Positions 23,561-34,746 of a stretch of 64,000 bases of DNA are shown here, piece by piece; positions within the stretch are counted from its first letter, which is position 1; each line of letters begins with the position of its first letter. Source of the stretch: Mastacembelus armatus. Taxonomy: Eukaryota > Chordata > Actinopteri > Synbranchiformes > Mastacembelidae. Below the pieces are notes generated by a model. The model searched no databases, was not told where the DNA came from, and saw nothing but the letters and a program-made list of their open reading frames with translations. The stretch is taken from NCBI RefSeq assembly GCF_900324485.2, contig NC_046646.1:24164751-24228750 (forward strand), read 5' to 3'. The position numbers were made by a program, and so were the translations under genes.

Positions 23561-26500
23561 GGGGGATTGTGTAAGAGTTTCCACACACTGTTGTATTTCC
23601 TGCTCCCGGGTTTACTGAGGCGAGGACGACACCGAGCGTGACGACCTCCCTTCCCAGCATCCCCCCAAATATTAGAACAGTCTGACACGTGAAAAAGTTT
23701 CAAACATCAGGTTTAAAAAGTCTTTCAATCCGAATCAAACCACATCCTCCACCTGCCGCCAAAGCAGCAACGTCCATCCGTCCATCACGTGTGTTTAGGG
23801 TTAGTGGTGTGATTGAGTGGTGGAAACAGAGTTAGAAACCCAAGTCCAAAAGTGTCCAAGCTCAAAACCTGATACTGACTGTCCTCAGTCCAGAGGCAGG
23901 ACATGATGCACCCGAAAACACCAGAAGAAGAAGAACCTCTGACTGAATAGCCAGGAAGTAGTTTCTAAGACTCCAAAAGTGACTGTAGGTGAATTAGTAT
24001 CATGGCTGGTTAATGAACTGGCCAACTGGGTACAGAACCAGAACCCTGGTTAACAAATACTCACAACGACCCAGAGACCTGTTGGGTCTCCTTCCGTCTG
24101 AGGAAGTACAAAAGAAAAGGAGGTTATAAGAAAGGAGCAGTTATGGTAGGAAACAAGGAGGTAAAAAAGGACCCAGTCTGGGCTGGTTCCTGCTGCAGGT
24201 TCACACAATAAGATTTAACATATAAATATCTGCTGAGCTGCATTTCAGGTCAGACATGCTGCAGTACTGTTTGTTGCTATGGTTACCTATAGTTTAACAT
24301 ACCTTTATTTAAAATGGCGGTTAAACAGCAACTCAACACCAGTTGTTGCCTGAATTCGCCCACAACACAGATCCAGACCAGACCAGACCAGAGTGAAGCT
24401 GATTCTGGTCCAAAGCTGCGATCATGTTCCAGTAGACGCTCTGGTTCCTGCTAACGTGACCCAAAGCACTAACGTTACCCAAAGCTCCAGTTCCTCCCAA
24501 ATCCACATCAGATCCATTCAATCCAAAGGGCCAATCAGGACCATGCTAGGTGGCTAATGCTACCAAACCAACAGGTTAGCTTTAGATGCTAACACATCCA
24601 GAAGGAAGAAGGCCCCATGTGGATCCAATGTGAACCCTTTGGCTGCTTTGAACTCTCTCCATGTGAAAAAGCCAAAGCCATGTTAACCCTGGTTGTTGGT
24701 CTTTCTTTGTCCCACTCTCTCTGTGCTAAAGAACGCCGCCTCTTGGCTCTGGCAGCCACTGGTTCCCACTTTGAGCTGCAGAGACTCCTCCATGGCTGCT
24801 GTTGGAAACCACTACTGGCTTCTTCTGACCTTGGCCAGGTGGAAGTATGAACCCAGAGGATGGACCTGACTGACTTTTCATCCAGAAAGTAGAAAAAAGA
24901 AAAAGTCTTTCTCATGTGATTGAGGAATTACTGAGCCATGCTCTCCTCACATTCTCCCAAACAGACCATAAAGCAAATTAATGGACTGGCCTGAAAAGTA
25001 GAACAGATTCCTCTAACTAGACGAACAGGTTCAACAGAACAAATGAATTTCTGCTGAAATGAATCTGTCAAAGGGCCTTTAGACACAATTGATTCTTTCA
25101 CTGTTTTAGATTTGACAGCTGTGTTTGCAAACCTTCCACAGCAGAGTTTTTAATGCATTATTTACATTTTACTGGTTCCACAACCCATTTCTGTAAACTG
25201 CCTTGTTGTTGACAGGTGCTACACAAACTGGCCTTTGAAACACAGCAACATTTGCACCTGAAGCTGATCAACAAAAAGCTTTTGTGCCATAAAACTTCCT
25301 GAGATTCCTGTGAAAGTTGTTGATTAACTGGACAACAAAGGGTTTTATCCATCGTCGGCCAACTGGAAACAAACAACAGAGTAAACATCGTTCAACTCTG
25401 TGGAAACACCACAGCTCAACTGGGAAGTTTCAACCAAACCCCATTCAAAAAAAGTCTAATTTTAACTTCAGCTAGCCTGACTTCCAGACTCCCAGCACCT
25501 CAGAAAACAAAACAGCTGATTTTAGACTTTTATTTGATTTTTTTTTTTTTTTTTTTTTTTTTTTAGGGACGGGGGTGCTGATGCAATCCTGATGTCACGG
25601 TGATGTCACTTTGGTGCAGCTCAGACTGGAAATGAACTCAAAAACCCCAGGACAGGTGACGGACTCATCCAGCCATCCCTCCGAGGATGAAGCACACATC
25701 CATTCACACAGCCTTACCATCCGAAGCCTCCGAACGACACGCTCCTCTTCCTCCTCAGCATCGCACTCTCCTCCTTTGTCTTCCTGTCCTCCTTATTGTG
25801 TCTGGATTTTCCTCTCTCTCTCTCTCCGTATCCCTGCCTCCCTCTGGTCTCTCTCTCCACCCTCGTCCTATCTCCTCATCTCTGTGCCTATAAAGACTCT
25901 CATCGCTGCCAGACGCCCTCCTTTCCAAGCTCCTGCCGCCTCCCTTTATCCTCCCAGTCTCCTCCTGCAGTTAATGTTTCTCCCTGCACACACAGCCAGC
26001 AGAGAGAGAGAGAGAGAGAGAGGGCGAGAGACACAGAGAGAGAACAGAAGCAGAGGTACACACAGGGTCCCCTCTCTGTACCGGCCCTGATGAAGCAGAA
26101 AAGCAGCAGAGAAAACTTATCATACATAATAAATGGATGATACAAGCATCTCTCCACTGGCTCTGATGTTACGTAACTGTGGTTCAGCACAAAATGGAGC
26201 TGCAGACAAAACTAGTCTTTTTATTTGTGTGACAATACAGAAAAAAATATATATATATGAAGCTGCAAAGACTGAAACAATTATTCAATTATGAAAATAG
26301 CTGATTTATTTGAGAAAAGGCTGCTGTGCATCACATTTTGCTGCTAAACATGTTCCAGCTCCTCACGTCTGTGTAACAGTGGATGGAAATATTCATTCAT
26401 TCACGTTGAAATCCTGTTAAACTTCATCCAGCTGGACGGAAACTCAGCTGCAGCTCGACGCAGCCTGAGCTGATGAAACTGATGAAAATTAATAATTGTC

Positions 26501-28654
26501 AAAGTGACTTTTCATGCAGAAATGCAAATCGTCCCGTGGCTCCAGTGTTTGTTCTGTTGAGAGTGGAAATGGAAAAAAGTCAAAGTGAAACAGAAGTGAG
26601 AGTTTTTTTTCCTGAATTAATCTTGAAATCGTTTTGTTCATAAAACAGTGAAAAGTGTTTTTTACTGTGTCCGACCAAACAGCAAAGATGTTCAGTTCAC
26701 CACATGAGCAACAAAGAAAAGCATCAAATACTCACATCTGTGATGCTGCGCCTCTTTGATTATCAACTAATCGATCAATCAATGAATCAGGGAGAGAGAA
26801 ACGTCGGCCATGTTCGGCTTTTGCAGATTTTCTCTCACTTGGTTTAAATTTGCATTAACTTTGATGGAAACATCAGGAAACTGATTTAAAGCTGCAAATC
26901 ATGAGGATTTTAAAAACCTTGGAGGTGGTGTTGAGTGGGACTGTGGGATGTGGGACTTTGGACCAAAATCCTCACTGCAGTTACACTTAAACATTTCTAC
27001 AGTCGTTGTGGATGAGGTTAATATATGACTGTGGAACATTTGTGTGCCAGTAAAAACAAAATGCCAGAAGAAATCGTTGGTGTTATTGCTACAGTGATTA
27101 AGACCTAACAAACGTCTGTGTGTGTGTGTGTGTGTGTGTGTGAACCAAAGCAGAGCAGCGAGTTTTCCTCTAATTTGCGAGTTCTCACGTTTAATTCTCT
27201 GTGAAAATCCTCCGGCAGCTCAGCAGCTGAATACATTTACATCTGATTAGCAGGGAAGATAGAAAACAGGATTCCCAGAGAGTAAAGTGTGAGCTACAGT
27301 CACATTAGGCCCAGAGACCAAGCTGCTGTCGTCCCCTTTCCTTCAGCTGGGAAACATAAACAACTCAATCAGTGGAAAGTTTAGATTATTTTAAACAGTA
27401 AATAAAACGCTGCTGGTTGGCATCATCTGCAAAAGAAAAGCTCTGACCCATTGACCTCTGGGTTATAGAAGCAGCACACTCCCACTGCTCCACAGTGTCA
27501 ACCACAAAGGAGCTTGATCCCACCATTTTCTGCACATCTTTTTTCACATCGATCTAATCTGTGCAGCAGAGACAAAAAAAAATCCTTATTTCTATTCTCT
27601 AGTATAGGTAAAGCTCTAACACATTAGATCCTACATTTCCCACAATACACCAAGTAGTGTCTCTCATTAGATCTCATGTCTTTCAAGCTCCACACCTCCA
27701 GCTTGTAACACAGATGGTGTGTCACAGGTCTGCAACGTGCACAGCGGCCGGTCTGTTCGCCCACGTGAACAAACGCAGCAGCAGCTCAGGATCACACCGT
27801 GTGCTCGGGCAGAGAACATATGGGTGGAGCTGTGTGATAGCTCGACGCCGCCAGGACAGACACACAACAAACAAACAAACAAACACACGGTGGACAAAAA
27901 CAGAGCAAAGGCAGCTCTACTGTCCCTGTCCTGCTGTGCTGGAGCGCAGCTTGTTTCAGCTGATCCTGACGAGACAGAAGGGTGACACATTAATGCCAAA
28001 CCTGCAGCGACATGTCGAGACTCTACTAGTCTGTGGATTCTTCAGGAGGGATCAACAACATTTCTGCAAAACATATTGCCTCATTTGGTCGAGAGCACGT
28101 GACTGTGGGTTAAAATGAGCCTGACATATTTGCATCATGCCAGTGTTTATTAATATGGGTTTTCCTAATAAATAAATTGATTAGGTAAAGTGTTTTTGGT
28201 CCAAATTCTCCCATAGGTGTTTGATTAAAGGCCATGACTGGGATTAACATGATACTTATTCACATTAATCCATTGAGGCATCTGCAATAACATATGAATG
28301 TTTTTCCCTTAGTCTGAGAAGAGATGAGATAATGTTAAACTTTATTAATCCAAATTCAGTTTGTCCTCCGTTTGTATTTCTCCCAAAAGTTTAATTTCCA
28401 CTGCTACAGATTGTATGTATGTATTGTATTGTATGAGAATCCAAATGAACACAACCTGCAGGAAAAAATGAAATTTCATCCTGTTTGTATGTTTATGTTG
28501 CTTTCAAGATAACGTCAAACTGTAATTTGGTTGTTTTGATTAAGCAACGAGGCATCTACATCTCCACTGATAAATCAATATATAAATGTGATGTGATGTG
28601 AGACAGCGTTAAACTTAATGCCAGATGATAAAATGAAAAAGTAAATAAATCATT
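23561..28654. other. Gene-poor stretch, no gene recognised
   Basis: No exon chain or conserved protein segment was recognised on either strand. The stretch contains a 27-T run at 25,538-25,564, a GA-repeat at 26,000-26,045 and a TG-repeat at 27,117-27,141. A segment at 24,790-24,842 (CCATGGCTG...GTTGGAAAC...ACTACTGGC) resembles one at 5,259-5,330, so both are probably copies of one interspersed repeat. The longest open frames (25,611-26,090 and 27,657-28,118, plus) show no family features. Confidence 0.45.
25538..25564. repeat. 27-base poly(T)
   Basis: An uninterrupted T run. It could be the poly(A) end of a minus-strand retrocopy, but no parent sequence was recognised next to it. Confidence 0.9.
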
Positions 28655-28736
28655 CGCTGCGAGCAGGGTTCGAACCTGCGCGGGGAGACCCCATTGGATT
28701 TCAAGTCCAACGCCTTAACCACTCGGCCATCGCAGC
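28655..28736 (-). tRNA. tRNA-Ser (TGA anticodon)
   Basis: An 82-nt class II tRNA with the long variable arm of serine tRNAs. The acceptor arm is GCTGCGA/TCGCAGC. The anticodon loop in GGACTTGAAATCC carries TGA (decodes UCA). The T-arm contains GGTTCGAACC. It agrees closely with vertebrate tRNA-Ser-TGA. Confidence 0.96.
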
Positions 28737-29101
28737 ACATGTGTCCTATGCATACCACCGTCTTACTTGTACGTAAGTTATCGGTGTTCGTGATTTTTAT
28801 CCTCTATGTACGTGGTCAATAACGAACATAAACTGCGCATTTAAACCACAAAAAACAAGAAATTGACCAGTTCAGACATTTGGCGGTTAAAGTTCGTTAC
28901 AGGATATAACGCAGTTGTTAATGCGCACCGGTCGAACAGCAGGTGGACGCGTCAGCAAAGTTTCATCAGAATATACGTCGATATCAGGTGGATATAAAGT
29001 TAAAGAAAACTAATCCGATTTTATTTAATCCGCGTAAAAACAAGATGGAGTGGTGGTGACGTCACTCCTCCAGTGTGGCTCGGTTTCTTCTTCGTTCCTT
29101 T

Positions 29102-29132
<31 letters not shown>

Positions 29133-29700
29133 TGTTGTTCATGACGTTGTACGTGCGTTACCGCCACCTACTCCACTGGAGTGTGGACCTGAATCGTCCA
29201 CCCGACACAAGACATAAGACTCATATATTCGTATAAAGTATTTGTAAGATAAAGCACCATAAACTTGTATTATTATATGTAGTATTTTAAGACTACAGTC
29301 AATTATCTCTTGTTTCCTAAGTTCTTCTGTTTATGAATCACTATGACGCTTTTTGATTTTGAAGGCAAATTACTGCTGCGAAGGAAAATACACTGAAAGG
29401 ATTAATCGCATATTACACATTTCAGTGTACCTGGATTATTAAGAGCTGAAGCTTTCTTTTCAAAAGAGATTTTAACTATCAAGAACCCTAATGCATTAAC
29501 CGATATACAGTATGTACATATTCATCAATTTTCTCGTGTACTGCTGCTAAATGTTATTAGAATAAGTATCAGAAGTATAACTATAAATATTTACCGTTCT
29601 CATGTATTGAGCCAGTATAAATATCGACCCAAGACCATCGTGTGACGGCACGTTATTATGTCGATAAATACCAACATACGGGTACTTTTGGCCAAAGTGA

Positions 29701-29772
29701 GGGGATGTAGCTCAGTGGTAGAGCGCATGCTTCGCATGTATGAGGTCCCGGGTTCAATCCCCGGCATCTCCA
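29701..29772 (+). tRNA. tRNA-Ala (CGC anticodon)
   Basis: A 72-nt tRNA, nearly identical to vertebrate tRNA-Ala-CGC. It has acceptor GGGGATG/CATCTCC, D-arm GCTCAGTGGTAGAGC, anticodon loop TTCGCAT and T-arm CCGGGTTCAATCCCCGG. Confidence 0.96.
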
Positions 29773-30052
29773 GTTCTTCTTTTATGCTGCGGAGCGTTAT
29801 CGTCACAGGTGGACCGCAACAACAAATTTCGACCCGACGGTTCTGTCTGTGAAATAACAAGTCTTTGTCTACAGCCAGGTGGATATCGTATTTCTGTGTT
29901 TACCTGTTTCAGTCGCGTTTAAAGCTCGATCTTAAGACATATGTTCGTTTGATACTGGTGATTGAAGATCGTCTCCGCATTGAGCAAACGTCGAACTCCG
30001 CCGTGTTCTGTCGTGATGTCACATATATCCCGTTAACTGTTAAAAGAGCATT

Positions 30053-30125
30053 TGGTTCCACTGGGGACTGAACCCAGGACCTTCTGCGTGTAAAGCAGAC
30101 GTGATGACCACTACACTATGGAACC
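30053..30125 (-). tRNA. tRNA-Val (TAC anticodon)
   Basis: A 73-nt tRNA. On the minus strand it begins GGTTCCATAGTGTAGTGG, carries the anticodon loop TTTACAC (TAC, decodes GUA) and ends in the T-arm CTGGGTTCAGTCCCCAG followed by GGAACCA. It matches the vertebrate tRNA-Val-TAC pattern. Confidence 0.96.
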
Positions 30126-30409
30126 TTACGGTAAAGGCGCCAAAGCACCATAAACATGTTTAGTGCTTTTTCCTGTTGCATTCAGGTTTTCTGACCTTTA
30201 TATGCTGCAGGTCCATAATGACTAGAACTAGTAATACAAACGGATTAAAAGTAAATGTTCAATGTAATGGATGTAATACTGTTAATACTGTTGGCTGATG
30301 GCTGTTTCATTTTCATGTTAGTCAGTAAAGGACCAGGTTTTTCCATTTGATTAATTTTTCATGTTAAGTCCATCATTGGATTTGTACAGGGTTTTTGTCT
30401 ACAACATCC

Positions 30410-30540
30410 CATATTGAGGTGAGGTGCTCAGGTGTTGAGGTGTTCAGGTGGGTGGGGCATTTAGAAAGACAGAGAGGCAAAGTACCTGCTGCTTCCATTC
30501 AACACACCAACAGCCGGGAGACTAGGGGTCACTCTGCAGG
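30410..30540 (+). promoter_or_regulatory. Possible non-coding first exon of the lipoxygenase gene
   Basis: The segment ends CACTCTGCAG followed by a good GTAAGC donor, 1.1 kb upstream of the lipoxygenase ATG on the same strand. It contains no convincing start codon. A 5' UTR exon is the simplest reading, but no transcript evidence can be seen here. Confidence 0.25.
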
Positions 30541-31675
30541 TAAGCTTAAATGTCTGTCTGTCTGTTTCTACCTGTTTTCTGATTAAGAATCAGGATTTTA
30601 GAAATACAGATGTCTCACTGTCTTAGATTGTGTTGTGTACAGTTAGGTCATGTGTAATACTTCTGCAGGTAAACAAAACCCTTTATTTTTTTATTTTTAA
30701 CAGTGACGTGGTTTGAGTTTAGTTCATTAACTATAGTAAGTCGAACAAATCCAACCTGTACCATGTTTCCAATCTCAGGTTTATGTCTGGAGCTGGTTAG
30801 AAACAAACTTTCTGCCATGTCATACAGTTTTAAGTGAAAAACCAAAACAGTTTATGCAGCAGGAAATAGCTACAGTTTTCTATTCCCTTTCAGCAAATAC
30901 ATGTCAATTTTGTTTTAGTTTTCAATAATAAATGACCAATGACTGAACGTTTCCTGTGGTTTAAACTCAGCTGTTCCCCCAAAGAAATTGTTCAGACTAC
31001 ATGAAATGACAGCTTTCCAAAATAAAGTGTTACTACTATTATCTCCTGCTGCAAATCTGTTAAAAGTTACAAAACAGTCTGATGCATGTTTATGTGTAAA
31101 ATCACCTCAGTCATATGCTTCAGTAATATTCACACAGAACAAGAAGCTTCCCTGTCAGGTCCTGATGAAAAACAGAGGAAATGATTATAATTTATGATGA
31201 ACCAATGCAAAGTTTGGTTGTGAGTGTCTTTACTGCTGGTCTCATGTGACTCTATGCTCCTCTAACTGTTGCTGTCGCTCATTTACAAGTCAAATATCTG
31301 AGAGACAAACAAACTAGATGTCATGAGTCAACAGGAGGATTTCATCCAACTGTAAAAACATATTCAGTCTGACAACAGAAAAGCTGTGTTTTCTTTCATC
31401 CTTTAAATTATATATTCATAACCACAAAATTTGTTTTTGCCGTGACACCAAATGTGACAATATCTGCAGTTAGGTTGATCCTAATTTATTTTCATATGTT
31501 TTTCATGGATCTCAGGATTTTTTTTCTTCCTTGTTTCTATTTTGGCCAATTTCCTTATTATTTCATCTGTGTGTGTGTGAGTGTTAGATAACTGTTAATT
31601 AAGAAAGACAAACATTTGGCCACCAGGGGGAACCACCCGATCTGTCTGTCCGACCTCAGCAGCTGCATCACTATC

Positions 31676-34600
31676 ATGTCTGACACAATGACTTCCTGTC
31701 AGGAGTTTGAAGTGACTGTTTACACCTCACCTGGTCCCACCTGTGGAACCTTTAGTCGTCTATGGATCAACCTGATTGGTTCGCAGGGACAGACTCCGCC
31801 CAGCAGTGTGAATAAGGGCAACCATCATCTCCTACCTGGGTCGGTGAGTTTCATCACATTTTCCAGGATCCAGTCCAAAAGGCCTCCTGAATTATACCCC
31901 TCTTAGAATAACTAGACACCTGCTGTCACTTCGCCCTATCCTGACAGGCGTGTCCAATCCAGGTCCGAGCCAATGGTCCTCTGGGTCATGTGGTTCTGGT
32001 CCGGCTACGGCTGGAAGCTCAGACTGGGTTCCCCAACTTGGACTGGCACTGTAACCGAGTGGAAGTCCGGAGACTGGCTGAAGGACTTGGTTTGGGACCT
32101 GAAGACACTGAAACACAGGTGTTTCTGTGTGACAGGTGGCTGCAAACAGCGGATGGCGACGTAGAGCTGCGCAGTGGAAAACGTAAGTTCAGCAACATTC
32201 AGGCCTTCATGCTCCAGATGTTGATGTTGTTTTCTGATGTTTGGATGTGAGGAGGACACAAGTGGTTTATTCTAGCAGTGGTTCTGAACTTTTCATGTAG
32301 TCTGTGCCCTGAAAGGAGAAGTTATTGTGGCTGGTGTTATTTTCTTGTGCAGTGTGTTTGCTGAAGGACGAGACGGAAGAGAAGCTGAAGCAGCATCGAG
32401 TCAAACAGCTGCAACAACAACAGCAGCTCATCAGGTAACTAAGACATACTGAGAGGGACCGGACTGCACAATCCAACCCCGACCCCAAAACCTTAACCCA
32501 TTAATATCAACATGGAGAAACTCTATAGGTGAACTACGAACTCTGTAGCTTCCAGTCCTTCAGTGTGTGCTGATTGCAGGTGGAGGGTATTTGCTGACGG
32601 CGCTCCACAGTGTGTTGACCTGAAAAGTCTGTCTGAACTGGGGCCGAACCTCAGCTACAAACACAAGAGGTGAAGTCCCACATTCATGCTACGTTCTGCC
32701 TGAAATCTGCTCAGAGACAGACAAACATTTGTGTTTGTTGGTTTGTCCTCAGTCCAGAAATTAACCTGCACTACCTGAGGGGCTTCATGGGCCGGGCCGA
32801 GGCCTGGACCAGTTTCACAGAGCTGGAGAAGCTTTTCGCCCACAGCGGACACCAGAATAGCACAGCCAGTGAGAAACTCAACAACACACATTCAGACTAC
32901 TGTAACTCTTCCTGTGCAGATAAATTGGGATTGAGTTTGTTAAGTTCCTGCAAAGTACCAGACTGTTGTGGTGAAGAGGGAGCTGAAAATAAATACAATA
33001 AATAAAGGTTTTTGTGTCCCCTTTTTAGTGCTTTGTGTTTTCTCTCAGGGTTTGTGAAGACTCACTGGATGGAGGACTGGTATTTTGGTTACCAGTGTCT
33101 GAACGGCTGCAATCCACTGATGCTGCATCAGATCCGCCTGCTTCCGCCAAAGCTGTCCATCACCTCAGACATGCTCCGCCCCTTCCTGCCTGAAGGCTCC
33201 TCCCTCGAACAGGAGCTACAGGTGTGCATGCAGTCCTCTGACCTCCAGCTGTTCTCGGCCTCCAGCTGTGCACGTTATTACAGCTGCTGTGTCTCAATGT
33301 TCTAACAGAAAGGAACCATTTACCTGTTGGACTACGAGGTTTTGGACGGCATCCCGGCCAACGTGATCAACGGAAAGAAAACATATTTGGCTGCACCACT
33401 GTGCCTCCTCCACCTGAACCAGCAGGGACAGCTGGTCCCCATAGCCATCCAGGTGAGCTCCATGTTCAGGTAGTCTGGAAGAGCTGGGTGGACTTTCCTA
33501 ATTATGTGTATTTTATTTTGAAAAATACTGTGGTTCCTTGTAGCCTATTTGTGAAGCTACTCTCTAGTTTATTTTTACTCTAAACTCAGTAGTTAATGTC
33601 CCTTCAGGACAAGTTGTCCGTACTCTCATCACTTTTAAAGATTTACAGTAACCTTTGACCTATGTATGAATTCAGCTGCAGCAGACTCCTGGCCCTCAGA
33701 ACCCAGTCTTCCTGCCCTCTGACCCTGGCTGTGATTGGCTGCTGGCTAAAATCTGGGTTCACAACTCTGACTTCCATTGTCACCAGTTGTCCTCCCACTA
33801 CCTGAGGACCCACATGCTGGGCGAGCTGTGGTGCATGGCCACACTGCGACAGCTGCCAGACGTCCACCCACTGCACCAGGTGCACAAAGTCAACTCAGTG
33901 TCACCCAAGATGTCGTTTCCACTGTGTTTTTGTTCGTGTAATCAGTGTTCTCTTCTCTGATTGGCTGTTTGTTGTGAACAGCTGCTGATGCCACACATCA
34001 GGACGTCACTACAGATCAACTTCCAGGCCAGAATGTCTCTGCTGGCTCCTGACGGGGTGTTTGATAAGGTACCTCACCGATCAGCTGTAATTAACAGATT
34101 CATTAGAGGTTCACACATCAGTTACGAATCATTTCCATAGATCGGTTAGAAACCATTCATAAAAACAACATCTGGGTTGCCAGATTGTGGAAATTCATTA
34201 GATGGATGATTGACCTCTGACCTTCTGTGAAACAGCTGTTAATATGTTCACATCAATGACGATAAACACCAATAAACAGAGTTCTAAATGGATTTTGGTC
34301 CAGTTGTGCTGCAGCTGTTAATCTAGAAGATCAGGGGAAAGTTTTCTGATCCTGCTCTGGTCTCGCTCCCCCAGGCGGTGGGCATCGGTCTGGACGCGTT
34401 ACCTGTCTTCCTGAACCGGGCGTCACACAGGATTTCGTATCGATCCCTGTGTGTCCCTGATGATGTGTCTGACCGTGGTGTGGACAAACTGCCGCAAAGC
34501 TTCTACGCTCAGGACGCCCTGAGAATCTGGGACGTGCTGTACAGGTAAACAAACACACCTCAGGGAGGCGATCAGTCCAGGAGGATGCATTTATCAGCCC

Positions 34601-34689
34601 AGACAAAATCATGAAAAGTTCAGTACTCAGTATTAGTGTTATGTTCATCACTTTAATGTTGCAGCAGCTGGGATTATGATTTGTGTGAT

Positions 34690-34746
<57 letters not shown>

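Noticed and set aside
25611-26090. 159-residue plus-strand frame
   Set aside because: It is a low-complexity Ser/Pro/Leu and Arg/Glu run driven by CT- and GA-rich sequence, with no homologous segment recognised and no splice context.
27657-28118. 153-residue plus-strand frame with an overlapping minus-strand frame
   Set aside because: No family motif, no supporting neighbours, and comparable frames exist on both strands. It is treated as chance.
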